Source: CAYJFQ01 sp964369955
GTDB lineage: Bacteria; Bacillota_I; Bacilli_A; Erysipelotrichales; Erysipelotrichaceae
Reading direction: 5' to 3'
NCBI GenBank assembly: GCA_964369955.1
Contig: CAYJFQ010000006.1
Span: 1 to 64,000, forward strand
DNA length: 64,000 nucleotides
Part shown: positions 43,949 to 53,059 of the stretch, in pieces
How the letters are laid out: the number at the start of each line of letters is the position of its first letter
Numbering within the stretch: the first letter of the stretch is position 1
Notes under the pieces: model-generated
What the model was told of the DNA's origin: nothing
The model's database searches: none
What the model saw: the letters and a program-made list of their open reading frames with translations, nothing else
Translations under genes and position numbers: made by a program

Positions 43949-44518
43949 ATGAAGAAAGATATATTGATGGTTGTCGATATGATTAATGGTTTTACTAATA
44001 CTGGGGCAATGCACGATAAAAATATTGAGAGTATTATTCCTAATTGTGTAAAGTATATTGAGTATTTTTTAGAAAAAGGAATGGAAGTTATAGCCTTTAG
44101 AGATTATCATCAGATATATGATAAAGAATTTGAATTGTTTCCGACCCATTGTTTGGCTGGTAGTTTTGAGTCTGAATTAGTTGAGGAAATAAAGATTTTT
44201 CAGGACCAATTAAAAATAGTTAAAAAAAACACATTTAATGGTTTTGTAGCGGAAGAGTTTCAGGAAATTATTTCAAAGTTAAATGATTATCGAAATATTG
44301 TTGTGACCGGATGTTGTACCGACATTTGTGTAATTGAGTTAGTTAAATCATTAATGGAACATAAGAAGGTTAATAATCTTGAGTACCAAGTGATTGTTGT
44401 TTCTAGTGCTTGTGATACTTATGATGCGATTAATCATAATCGAAAGATTTATCACAGCAATGCCTTGCAGCTAATGAACAGTATGGGGGCGGTGATTGTA
44501 GAGGAATATCATGAATAA
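43949..44518 (+). CDS. Isochorismatase-family hydrolase, probable nicotinamidase
   Basis: 189 residues. VVDMINGFT carries the catalytic Asp, KKNTFNGF the catalytic Lys region, and VVTGCCTDICV the nucleophile Cys with the preceding cis-peptide pattern. Together with the following pncB it forms the nicotinamide to nicotinate to NaMN salvage route, so nicotinamidase (PncA role) is the best call; other isochorismatase-fold activities cannot be excluded. Overlaps pncB by 8 nt. Confidence 0.85.
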   Translation: MKKDILMVVDMINGFTNTGAMHDKNIESIIPNCVKYIEYFLEKGMEVIAFRDYHQIYDKEFELFPTHCLAGSFESELVEEIKIFQDQLKIVKKNTFNGFVAEEFQEIISKLNDYRNIVVTGCCTDICVIELVKSLMEHKKVNNLEYQVIVVSSACDTYDAINHNRKIYHSNALQLMNSMGAVIVEEYHE

Positions 44519-45941
44519 AATAATGTTGATGGATTTATATGAATTGACAATGGCTTACACTTATTTTAAAGAGGGCAAACATAATGATGTTGCCTATTTT
44601 GATATGTTTATTCGTCGCACTCCTGATAAGAATGGGTATGTTGTTTTTAATGGCTTACATAGTTTTATTGAAGAGTTGAAGGATTTTAAATTTGCTGAAG
44701 AGGACTTATGTTACTTAAAGAGTTTAAAATTATTTGATGAAGAGTTCATTTCTTATTTAAGAGAGTTAGAGTTGGATATTGATGTTTATAGTTTAAAAGA
44801 GGGCACTATAGCTTTCCCTAATCAACCATTTGTGACAGTGAGTGGTAGTTTAATTTGTTGCCAGATTATTGAGACTTTATTGTTGGTGAGTATTAATTAT
44901 GCGACTTTGGTTACTACCAAGGCTAGTCGTATTGTTTATAGTGCTCGTGATAAAGGAATTTTAGAGTTTGGTGCAAGAAGGGCTCAGGGCATTGACGCCT
45001 CTGTTGAGGGTGCTCGTGGTGCTGTGATTGCTGGTTGTGTTGGAACTTCTAATACTTTAGCTGGTTTAAAGTATGGATTACCTGTTTCTGGTACAATGGC
45101 TCATAGTTATATTCAAACATATAGTGATGAGTACTTAGCTTTTATGGATTATGCGAAAACACAACCTAATAATTGTGTATTTTTAATTGATACTTACGAC
45201 ACTATTAATAGTGGACTTGTTAATGCGATAAGGGTCGCAAAAGAATATTTAATCCCTAATGGTTATAACTTAAAAGGAGTAAGACTAGATAGTGGTGATT
45301 TAGCTTATCTTTCAAAAAAAGTTCGTAGTAAATTAGATGCTGAAGGATTGTATGATACTAAAATTATTGTCTCTAATTCTTTAGATGAATATTTGATTGA
45401 AGACCTACTTGCACAAAATGCGCCTATTGATCTTTTTGGAGTAGGAGAGAATTTAATTACCTCTGCTAGTTGTCCAGTTATTGGTGGAGTCTATAAAGTT
45501 GTTGCTGCAGAAAACTGTGGTATAATAGAGCCGAAAATTAAGATTAGTGAGAACAATGAGAAAATTACTAATCCTGGTTATAAAAAAGTATATCGTTTTT
45601 ACGACAAAGATAATGGCAAGGCTTTAGCAGATTTGGTCGCTTTAGCGGATGAGGTAATTAATCCTGATGAATATGAATTGTTTGACCCAGTTAGTCCTTG
45701 GAAGAAAAAGATCATTAACAATTATGTAGTCAGAGAACTTCAAGTTAAAATCTTTGAAAAAGGAAAACTTATCTACAAAGTACCAACTACTGAAGAGGTG
45801 AGAAACTACCATTTAGAAGAGTTAGAGAGTATTTGGGAAGAAGTCAGAAGACTTAGAAATCCACATAAATACTATGTAGACTTATCACTAAAATTGTTTA
45901 ATTTAAAAAATCAATTAATTGAAGCTAATCATAAAAAATAG
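44511..45941 (+). CDS. pncB: Nicotinate phosphoribosyltransferase
   Basis: 476 residues. DLYELTMAYTYFKEG start, the FGARRAQGIDASVEGARGA-type Arg/Gly segment (split: FGARRAQGIDAS then EGARGAVIAG), SGTMAHSYIQTY with the autophosphorylation-site His, and VRLDSGDLAYLSKKVR. It condenses nicotinate with PRPP in NAD salvage. Terminates 9 nt before yjjI, which has its own GGAGG, so the four genes to yjjW may be one operon. Confidence 0.94.
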   Translation: MNKIMLMDLYELTMAYTYFKEGKHNDVAYFDMFIRRTPDKNGYVVFNGLHSFIEELKDFKFAEEDLCYLKSLKLFDEEFISYLRELELDIDVYSLKEGTIAFPNQPFVTVSGSLICCQIIETLLLVSINYATLVTTKASRIVYSARDKGILEFGARRAQGIDASVEGARGAVIAGCVGTSNTLAGLKYGLPVSGTMAHSYIQTYSDEYLAFMDYAKTQPNNCVFLIDTYDTINSGLVNAIRVAKEYLIPNGYNLKGVRLDSGDLAYLSKKVRSKLDAEGLYDTKIIVSNSLDEYLIEDLLAQNAPIDLFGVGENLITSASCPVIGGVYKVVAAENCGIIEPKIKISENNEKITNPGYKKVYRFYDKDNGKALADLVALADEVINPDEYELFDPVSPWKKKIINNYVVRELQVKIFEKGKLIYKVPTTEEVRNYHLEELESIWEEVRRLRNPHKYYVDLSLKLFNLKNQLIEANHKK

Positions 45942-45950
45942 GAGGTTATT

Positions 45951-47456
45951 ATGTCAGAAATAACAAAAATAGTTGAGGATACAGGACTTACATATTATCA
46001 GCAATTATTAGCCCTTGCGAAAGTGGCAGAAAATAGTGACACAACAATTGTCAACAGCAATAAATTTGTAAAAGCTAAAGAGGAAAAGAGATTGTGTGAT
46101 TTAAATGAAGGAGCGCTCCCTTATCGTCCACGTTACATTATTCCTAATTATCAAATCTTAATGGATAAGGGTTCTAAATTTTTACAGTTAGCTCCACCTA
46201 AAGATATTTGGGAAGCTACATCTGCTTTGATGATCATGTATCATCATGTTCCATCTATTACTTCTTTCCCTGTTTACTTAGGAAACTTAGATACATTACT
46301 TGAGAGATTTGATGTTGATGAGAAAGAAACTAGAAAAGCTTTAACTTTATTCTTAAATCATATCGACAAAACTTTAACTGATTCATTCGTCCATGCGAAT
46401 ATTGGTCCAAAAGATACGCGCATTGGTCGTATCATTCTGGAACTAACAGAAGAAATGCAGTTGGCTATTCCGAATATTACTTTAAAGTATGATCAAGATC
46501 TTACTAGTGATGAGTTTGCGAAGTTAGCTGCTGACTGCATGTTAAGGACTGCAAAGCCAAGTTTTGCCAACTACAAGATGTATACACATGATCATGGAGA
46601 TTTTGCGATCGCTTCTTGTTACAATGGGTTTAGAATTGGTGGAGGAGGTTACACTCTTCCAAGGATGCGTTTATCTAATCAAACATCAGATGCGACTAGT
46701 GTTGAAGATTTTATGGATCGTGTTCTGCCTTATTATGTTAACTTACAGTTAGAATACATGGATAAGCGTATTGTGTATATGGTAGAAAAATCAGCTTTCT
46801 TTAAGAGTAATTTCTTAGTTACTGAAGGATTCTTAAACCAAAAAGATTTTATTGGAATGTTTGGCCTAGTTGGTTTAGCTGAGTGTTGCAACAATTTATT
46901 GGGTATTACTGATAAAGCTCAAGGTTTCGGCCATAATAAATCAGCTGATGATTTAGGTGTTAAAATAATTGAGAGAATTGAAGAGTTAGTAGCAAAACAC
47001 AAAGCTCCTTATAGTGAGAATAATGATGACCGTTATTACCTGCATGCGCAAGTAGGTTTAGATACTGATGGAACCGATTCAGCTCCTGGTTGTCGTATCC
47101 CTATTGGTTTTGAACCTGACTTTGTCAACCAATTAAAACAATCGGCTAAATATCATAAGTATTTTACAACAGGTATTGGAGATGTCTTTAAGTTTGACGA
47201 TACTTGGTTTAATAATTTAGATGCTTTACTTGATGTAATCAAGGGTGCCTTTAATAATGGTATTAGATATCTTTCTGGATATAATGCAGATTGCGATGTA
47301 ATCAGAGTTACAGGCTATCTAGTTAAGAAGAGTGAAGTTGCGAAATTAGATGCTGGAGAAGCTGTCCTAAATCAAGTAACAACTTTTGGTAGGGGTGCAC
47401 GTGATGGAGCTAAATCTTTTGATCGTACGGTAAATCATGGAAGCTCTAGTAAATAA
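45951..47456 (+). CDS. yjjI: YjjI-family glycyl radical enzyme
   Basis: 501 residues, close to E. coli YjjI. The thiyl-radical site is GLAECCNNLLG with adjacent Cys312 and Cys313; the glycyl radical site is IRVTGY with Gly455, 46 residues from the C-terminus. Most glycyl radical enzymes are far longer; this family is a compact form and its reaction is unknown. The activase gene overlaps its end by 20 nt. Oxygen-sensitive enzyme, so it implies anaerobic growth. Confidence 0.92.
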   Translation: MSEITKIVEDTGLTYYQQLLALAKVAENSDTTIVNSNKFVKAKEEKRLCDLNEGALPYRPRYIIPNYQILMDKGSKFLQLAPPKDIWEATSALMIMYHHVPSITSFPVYLGNLDTLLERFDVDEKETRKALTLFLNHIDKTLTDSFVHANIGPKDTRIGRIILELTEEMQLAIPNITLKYDQDLTSDEFAKLAADCMLRTAKPSFANYKMYTHDHGDFAIASCYNGFRIGGGGYTLPRMRLSNQTSDATSVEDFMDRVLPYYVNLQLEYMDKRIVYMVEKSAFFKSNFLVTEGFLNQKDFIGMFGLVGLAECCNNLLGITDKAQGFGHNKSADDLGVKIIERIEELVAKHKAPYSENNDDRYYLHAQVGLDTDGTDSAPGCRIPIGFEPDFVNQLKQSAKYHKYFTTGIGDVFKFDDTWFNNLDALLDVIKGAFNNGIRYLSGYNADCDVIRVTGYLVKKSEVAKLDAGEAVLNQVTTFGRGARDGAKSFDRTVNHGSSSK

Positions 47457-48273
47457 AATAATTGAATTTTCAAATGTGGATGGACCGGGCAATCGCCTAT
47501 CCATCTTTTTTCAAGGATGTCCTTTTAATTGTTTGTACTGTCATAATCCAGAAACAATTAATCGCTGTATTAGTTGTGGAGATTGTTTGAAAGTTTGTCC
47601 AACTAATTCTTTAAAAATAATTGATGGCAAAATGACTTATAATAGTTTAACTTGCGTTAATTGCGATAAGTGTATTATTGCATGTGCGCATAATAGTAGT
47701 CCAAAAGTAACTAACTATGAAGTTTCACAATTAATCGAAATAATCAAAGATAATAAATTATTTATTCGCGGAATTACTGTAAGTGGTGGAGAATGCATGG
47801 AATACCCAGAGTTTCTACTAGAATTATTTAAGGAAGCGAAAAAATTAGGACTATCTTGTTTGATTGATTCTAATGGTGCTTATGACTTTTCTAAGCACCA
47901 AGAATTAGTAATGTTGTCAGATGGAGTAATGCTGGATGTTAAGGCTGGAGATTCAAAGTTTCATCAATTATTGACAGGGTGTGATAATCAAACAGTCTTT
48001 AATAATCTAAAGTATTTATTAGAAGTTAATCGTCTATTTGAAGTAAGAACAGTTTTGTTACCAAACTTTGACCAAGAGAACCTAATAACCATTAAAAAAG
48101 TAGTAAAAGTAATTAATGATCATTGTCAATACAAACTAATTAAATATCGCGGATATGGCGTAAGAGGGATTGGAGTTGAAGAATTTGGCTCTAAAATTTT
48201 AGATGAAAAACTGTACAAAAAATATCTTGATTATTGTCGCCAGTTAGGACAAACTAAAATCATTGAAATTTAA
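47437..48273 (+). CDS. yjjW: YjjW glycyl radical enzyme activase (radical SAM)
   Basis: 278 residues. VDGPGNRLSIFFQGCPFNC-LYCHNPET holds the CX3CX2C radical-SAM cluster; CISCGDCLKVCP and CVNCDKCIIAC are two ferredoxin-like [4Fe-4S] sites inserted after it; VSGGECMEYPEF is the SAM-binding strand. It installs the radical on YjjI Gly455 using S-adenosylmethionine. Start codon lies within yjjI. Confidence 0.94.
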   Translation: MEALVNKIIEFSNVDGPGNRLSIFFQGCPFNCLYCHNPETINRCISCGDCLKVCPTNSLKIIDGKMTYNSLTCVNCDKCIIACAHNSSPKVTNYEVSQLIEIIKDNKLFIRGITVSGGECMEYPEFLLELFKEAKKLGLSCLIDSNGAYDFSKHQELVMLSDGVMLDVKAGDSKFHQLLTGCDNQTVFNNLKYLLEVNRLFEVRTVLLPNFDQENLITIKKVVKVINDHCQYKLIKYRGYGVRGIGVEEFGSKILDEKLYKKYLDYCRQLGQTKIIEI

Positions 48274-48285
48274 CACTTACTAAAT

Positions 48286-48315
48286 AAAAAACTATCAAAT
48301 ATTGATAGTTTTTTG
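48286..48315. terminator. Bidirectional terminator after yjjW
   Basis: AACTATCAA/TTGATAGTT stem, ATA loop, flanking A and T runs. Confidence 0.85.
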
Positions 48316-48330
48316 AGTTATTTTGTGTCA

Positions 48331-49002
48331 TTAATTTTTACGATAAGAGATAGCAGAAACCGGACAATTAATAAAACAATCTCCACATTCATCACAACGA
48401 TATTCATCAATTGAATAGATGTTATCCTCTTCTTTTATCGCAAGAAAAGAGCACTTATTTTTACATAAGCCACAAGCAATACAAAGTTCACGGTTAATAT
48501 TTAGCCCTTTGCGTTTTTCTTTCGCACCACCGTAGGCAAAATATTCTCTTTGGATTTTATTTTCACGACTCACCTTTTCAAAATCATAATCAAAAACATC
48601 TCCATAGCCTTCTGTAATGCAGAAGATAACCATCGCATTATATTTTTCATAGTCTTTTATACATAAGTCAAATAGAGAGTTATTTTTCTCTTTAATTTTT
48701 TGAATAGATACTTCTTTAACTTTACCAGTCATTCTGATGGCATAACCATTCTCAAATATAGGCAGTCCATTATCATCGTGTTTAACTTGAGTATTAGCAT
48801 TTAGACCGCAAATAGATAACCAAGTAGTCTTCTTTAGTTGAGAATAAAAATCTTTAGTAAACATAGTCATGAAATAAATGCCTTGATCATCATAGGCTCT
48901 TAAGTGGGCAATTCTTGATTCTGGTATTCCGTTTCCATCGACTGTAGTAAATGAAAGACAACCAATATTTTCAAACTTCTCATAAATTTCTTTAATAGTC
49001 AT
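48331..49002 (-). CDS. PNPOx-like flavoprotein fused to a 2[4Fe-4S] ferredoxin
   Basis: 223 residues. The first about 130 residues are a pyridoxamine 5'-phosphate oxidase-like split barrel (CLSFTTVDGNGIPESRIAHLRAYDDQGIYF pattern, FMN binding expected). The last 55 residues hold CIACGLCKNKC and CDECGDCFINCP, two [4Fe-4S] motifs; the first cluster lacks the usual Pro after its fourth Cys. A flavin-ferredoxin fusion suggests electron transfer to a small substrate or oxygen. Substrate unknown. AGGAGGG precedes the ATG. Confidence 0.88.
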   Translation of the reverse strand: MTIKEIYEKFENIGCLSFTTVDGNGIPESRIAHLRAYDDQGIYFMTMFTKDFYSQLKKTTWLSICGLNANTQVKHDDNGLPIFENGYAIRMTGKVKEVSIQKIKEKNNSLFDLCIKDYEKYNAMVIFCITEGYGDVFDYDFEKVSRENKIQREYFAYGGAKEKRKGLNINRELCIACGLCKNKCSFLAIKEEDNIYSIDEYRCDECGDCFINCPVSAISYRKN

Positions 49003-49213
49003 CCAATCCCTCCTATCAACTGTTTTGTTTATTTAATTTTACACAATAATTTAAGATATTACGACTATCATTGAAGTGCTACAAAATTTATTAACTGTTT
49101 TAGTTACAATTAGAAAAAAAGATTAAATTTTGAATCATGGATAAAAATAATCAAACGTTTTCAAAGAAACTGCAATTAATTGTTTTGTTTATGGTTTTGG
49201 GTCGTAATATTGA

Positions 49214-49242
49214 TTGACTAGTATAGTTAAACTTGTTAAAAT
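49214..49242 (+). promoter_or_regulatory. Promoter of the nucleoside importer operon
   Basis: TTGACT, 17-bp spacer, TAAAAT; the leader is about 27 nt. The remaining intergenic sequence to 49003 shows nothing else recognisable. Confidence 0.7.
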
Positions 49243-49275
49243 AACCTTGACAATATGTCACAAACGGAGGGAATT

Positions 49276-50337
49276 ATGAAAAAGATTTTAGGTGTATTAC
49301 TTGTCGTTCTTATGTCTCTTTCAATGGTTGCTTGTACAAGCGCACCTGCTGGAGATGCAATTTCTATCGGTTTTGTTACTGACGTTGGAGGAATTGATGA
49401 CAAATCATTCAACCAAACTAGTTGGTCTGGAATCGATAAATATGCTGAAGAAGCTGGCTTAACTGAGGATGATGTTAAATATTTACAATCTACTGTAGAT
49501 GCTGATTACATTCCTAATTTAACTGAGTTTGCGGAAGCACAAGTTGATTTAATCGTAGCTGCTGGTTTCTTATTTGCGGATGCAATTTCTGAAGTGGTTG
49601 CTAACTATCCTGATCAAAAAACATTAATTATCGATGTTGACTGGTTAGAAGGTGAAAATCTTCAACAAGCTGTATTTGCTGAGCATGAAGGCTCTTTCTT
49701 AGTAGGTGTTACTGTTGGTTTAGCTGCAAAAGCTGCTGGACAAGATACTGTTGGATTTATTATGGGTATGGAATCTGCAGTTATGGCTAAATTCTATGCT
49801 GGATTTGAAGCTGGTGTATTAGCTGTTTATCCAGAATGTGAAATTCTTTATGATAATGCTAATAGCTTTGTTTCTCCAGAAGTAGGAAAAACTTTGGCTG
49901 CAAAACAATATAATGCTGGCGCTTATATCGTTTATCATGCTGCTGGTGGTACAGGTAATGGAGTAATCCAAGAAGCTGCTGACCGTCGTGCAAATGGTGA
50001 AGATGTTTGGGTATGTGGTGTTGATACTAACCAATACGATCAAGGTATCTATGATGGTACAAACTCTGCAGTATTTACTTCAATGTTAAAAAGAGTAGAT
50101 GTTGCTGCTTACAATGCTGCTAAAGCTGTTGCTGAAGGCACATTCGAAGGTGGAGTTGTAGTTTATGACCTTAAATCTGATGGTGTAGGTTTACCTGCTG
50201 AAAACCCTAACTTCGCTAATGAAGCTTTCGCTGGTGTAGATTTTGATGCTGCTGTTAAAGAGTATACTGATAAAATCATTTCTGGTGAAATCGTTGTTCC
50301 TGTTGTAGGACAAAATAATGTTGGTTTAGGCGGTTAA
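49276..50337 (+). CDS. BMP-family nucleoside-binding lipoprotein
   Basis: 353 residues from ATG 49276 (GGAGGG just before; the frame 21 nt longer lacks a site). Lipobox SMVAC with the lipidated Cys near residue 19. GFVTDVGGIDDKSFNQTSWSG is the PnrA/BmpA signature, and VVYHAAGGTGNGVIQEA plus GVDTNQYDQG follow. It delivers purine or other nucleosides to the ABC transporter encoded downstream. Codon choice is typical of a highly expressed gene. Confidence 0.93.
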   Translation: MKKILGVLLVVLMSLSMVACTSAPAGDAISIGFVTDVGGIDDKSFNQTSWSGIDKYAEEAGLTEDDVKYLQSTVDADYIPNLTEFAEAQVDLIVAAGFLFADAISEVVANYPDQKTLIIDVDWLEGENLQQAVFAEHEGSFLVGVTVGLAAKAAGQDTVGFIMGMESAVMAKFYAGFEAGVLAVYPECEILYDNANSFVSPEVGKTLAAKQYNAGAYIVYHAAGGTGNGVIQEAADRRANGEDVWVCGVDTNQYDQGIYDGTNSAVFTSMLKRVDVAAYNAAKAVAEGTFEGGVVVYDLKSDGVGLPAENPNFANEAFAGVDFDAAVKEYTDKIISGEIVVPVVGQNNVGLGG

Positions 50338-50357
50338 TTTTAACTAAATAAAACCTT

Positions 50358-50389
50358 AAAGTAGACACTTAATGTGTCTACTTTTTTTA
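50358..50389 (+). terminator. Intercistronic terminator after the binding-protein gene
   Basis: AAAGTAGACAC/GTGTCTACTTT stem and T run; a TATAAT at 50402-50407 follows, so the ABC genes have their own promoter plus read-through. Confidence 0.88.
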
Positions 50390-50431
50390 TTCTTTATATA
50401 GTATAATTAACCTAGATTAAGGAGCGAGAAT

Positions 50432-51958
50432 ATGACATATGCAATTGAAATGCTTAACATAACTAAAGATTTTCCGGGTATCCGTGCTAATGATGATGTT
50501 ACTTTGATGGTTAAAGAACAATCGATTCATGCGCTACTAGGAGAAAATGGCGCTGGTAAGTCAACTTTAATGTCTATTCTTTTTGGTTTATATCAACCTA
50601 CTAAAGGGAAGATTAAAGTAAAAGGAAAAGAGGTTTTGATAAACAATCCAAATATTGCTAATGATTTAGGAATAGGGATGGTTCATCAACATTTTAAATT
50701 AGTTGATAGTTTTACAGTCACTGAGAATATTATATTAGGCAATGAACCTAAAACTGCTTTTGGTACCATTGATATCAAGGGTGCAGCTAAGAAGGTTAAA
50801 GAAATATCAGAAAGATACGGTTTAAATGTTGACCCTAATGCTAAGATTAGTGATATTAGTGTCGGTATGCAACAAAGAGTTGAAATTTTAAAAATGTTAT
50901 ATCGCAATTCAGATATATTAATTTTTGATGAACCAACAGCAGTATTAACCCCTCAAGAGATTCATGAGTTAATGAAGATCATGAAAAATATGATTAGTGA
51001 GGGCAAAACAATTTTACTGATCACTCATAAGTTAAATGAAATTAAGGAAGTAGCTGACTATTGTACAGTTCTTCGAAAAGGTAAGGGTATTGGCACAGTT
51101 GAAGTAAAAGATACTAGTGAAAAAGAGATGGCTGAAATGATGGTGGGGCGTCAAATTAACTTCAATATAGAAAAAGCCGATATTACTCCTGGCGAAGTGG
51201 TGCTTAAGGTTGATAATTTAAATGTTAAAGATTCTCAAGGATTAATGGCGGTTAAGAATTTATCTCTTGAGGTTAGAGCTGGTGAAATCTTAGGGATTGC
51301 CGGTATTGATGGTAATGGACAGACTGAACTTGTTTATGCCTTGACTGGGCTAAGACATTGTGAGAGCGGCCATATTCACCTAAATGGAAACAACATTACT
51401 AATTATAAAGTTAAAAAACGTTTTGAAGCAGGGATGGCTCACATTCCTGAAGATCGTCATAAACATGGGTTAGTTTTAGATTTTCCACTTGAGTATAATT
51501 ATATTCTACATTGTTATAATGACCAACCATTTAGTGTATCTAGCATCTTGCAACCAACTGTAATAAGTGATTATGCAGATAAACTAATTGAACAGTTTGA
51601 TGTCCGTAGTGGTCAGGGCAAGGATTCTATTGTTCGCACAATGTCTGGTGGAAATCAACAGAAAGCAATTATTGCTAGAGAAATTGATCGCTCTGCAGAT
51701 TTACTAGTTGTTGTTCAACCTACTAGAGGATTAGATGTAGGAGCTATTGAATATATCCATGGTCGCATAGTAGCTGAAAGAGATAAAGGCAAAGCGGTTT
51801 TGTTAGTATCTTTAGAATTGGATGAGGTAATGCAGTTATCTGATCGTATTGCAGTTATTCATAATGGGGAAATTACAGGTCTTCTTGATAGTAAAGATGC
51901 TAATGAGAATGAGATTGGACTAATGATGTCTGGTTCGTTAAAGAAGGTAGAGGTGTAG
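50432..51958 (+). CDS. Nucleoside ABC transporter ATPase (double domain)
   Basis: 508 residues with two nucleotide-binding halves. First: LLGENGAGKSTLMSILFG, SVGMQQRVEILK and ILIFDEPTAVLTPQE. Second, from about residue 255: GIAGIDGNGQTELVYALTG (degenerate Walker A, no Lys-Ser/Thr), MSGGNQQKAIIARE and LLVVVQPTRGLDVGA, whose Walker B lacks the catalytic Glu (Gln instead). This is the usual RbsA/YufO-like layout with one weak site. AAGGAGCG upstream. Confidence 0.93.
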   Translation: MTYAIEMLNITKDFPGIRANDDVTLMVKEQSIHALLGENGAGKSTLMSILFGLYQPTKGKIKVKGKEVLINNPNIANDLGIGMVHQHFKLVDSFTVTENIILGNEPKTAFGTIDIKGAAKKVKEISERYGLNVDPNAKISDISVGMQQRVEILKMLYRNSDILIFDEPTAVLTPQEIHELMKIMKNMISEGKTILLITHKLNEIKEVADYCTVLRKGKGIGTVEVKDTSEKEMAEMMVGRQINFNIEKADITPGEVVLKVDNLNVKDSQGLMAVKNLSLEVRAGEILGIAGIDGNGQTELVYALTGLRHCESGHIHLNGNNITNYKVKKRFEAGMAHIPEDRHKHGLVLDFPLEYNYILHCYNDQPFSVSSILQPTVISDYADKLIEQFDVRSGQGKDSIVRTMSGGNQQKAIIAREIDRSADLLVVVQPTRGLDVGAIEYIHGRIVAERDKGKAVLLVSLELDEVMQLSDRIAVIHNGEITGLLDSKDANENEIGLMMSGSLKKVEV

Positions 51959-53059
51959 ATGATGAAGAATAATCGTGCTGTAACTGTATCTTTGATATCT
52001 GTTGCCTTAGGTTTATTGTTAGGTTTAGTTGTAGTAATAATTACAGGTCGCAGTCCTGTTGATATGTTATTGGCTATTTTAAAGTCAATGACAGGAATTA
52101 ATGTTACTGCTAGAGGTGTTAACTATAACATAGTATATGTCTTAAATTGGTTTACTGAGGTTATGCCTCTAATCTTAACTGGTTTATCTGTAGCATTTGC
52201 ATATCGTACTGGATTGTTTAATATTGGGGCTGATGGACAATATATGATGGGAGCTACTGCAGCTTCTGCTGTTGCTTTATTTGTAGATTTGCCACCCGTT
52301 ATTCATCCAATAGCTTGTATCTTAGCTGCGATGGTGGCTGGTGCTGCGTGGGGATTCTTCCCAGGTTTCTTAAAGGCTACTCGAAATATACATGAGGTTG
52401 TTATTTGTATTATGTTTAACTATATTGGATTACATTTTTCTAACTACTTAGTTAGATATCATATGCCGATTGATGTTAAAACTAACCAAAGAACAATTGC
52501 ATTTCCTGAGAGCGCTCATGTTGGAAAAGTTGTTGAATCTTTAACTTCACAGTTTAACTGGGGATTCTTAGTTTGTGTGATTGCAGTTTTTGTTGTTTGG
52601 TTCATTATTGAGAAAACTTCATTCGGCTATTCTTTGAAAGCTACTGGTTTTAATAAGGATGCTGCTAATTTTGCAGGAATGAAAGTTAAGCGTAATATTG
52701 TTTTATCGATGATGATATCTGGTGCTCTTGCAGGAGCCGCTGGAGCAGTTGTTGTCTTAGGTGTTTTCCGTTACGGAAGAATCTATGCGTCATTTGATAA
52801 CTATGGTTTTAATGGCATACCAGTTGCTTTAGTTGGGGCAGCAAATGCCTTTGGGGTAGCTCTTGCTAGCTTACTATTTGGTTTACTTAAAGCTTGTAGC
52901 ACTACTTTCCAAACTTATGGAATTCCAAAAGAAATTTCTGATTTAATTCAAGCAAGTATCATCTATTTAGTAGCTATCCAATATGGAATTCTAATAGTGA
53001 TTGATAAGTTAAAAGTTCGAAAAGAAAAAAAATTAGAAGCAGTAGGAGGTGACAAATAA
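51959..53059 (+). CDS. Nucleoside ABC transporter permease, first subunit
   Basis: 366 residues (ATG 51962 is equally possible). BPD_transp_2 fold with about ten helices: LSVAFAYRTGLFNIGADGQYMMGA and AGMKVKRNIVLSMMISGALAGAAGA are the family motifs. YufP/NupP-like. Starts directly after the ATPase stop and overlaps the next permease by one base. Confidence 0.92.
   Translation: MMKNNRAVTVSLISVALGLLLGLVVVIITGRSPVDMLLAILKSMTGINVTARGVNYNIVYVLNWFTEVMPLILTGLSVAFAYRTGLFNIGADGQYMMGATAASAVALFVDLPPVIHPIACILAAMVAGAAWGFFPGFLKATRNIHEVVICIMFNYIGLHFSNYLVRYHMPIDVKTNQRTIAFPESAHVGKVVESLTSQFNWGFLVCVIAVFVVWFIIEKTSFGYSLKATGFNKDAANFAGMKVKRNIVLSMMISGALAGAAGAVVVLGVFRYGRIYASFDNYGFNGIPVALVGAANAFGVALASLLFGLLKACSTTFQTYGIPKEISDLIQASIIYLVAIQYGILIVIDKLKVRKEKKLEAVGGDK

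Noticed and set aside
46564..46752. Overlapping plus-strand frame inside yjjI
   Set aside because: Out-of-frame shadow of a conserved glycyl radical enzyme gene.
49003..49213. Purine or other riboswitch before the nucleoside importer
   Set aside because: The mapped promoter lies only about 30 nt from the start codon, leaving no room for an aptamer, and no conserved junction sequence is visible.
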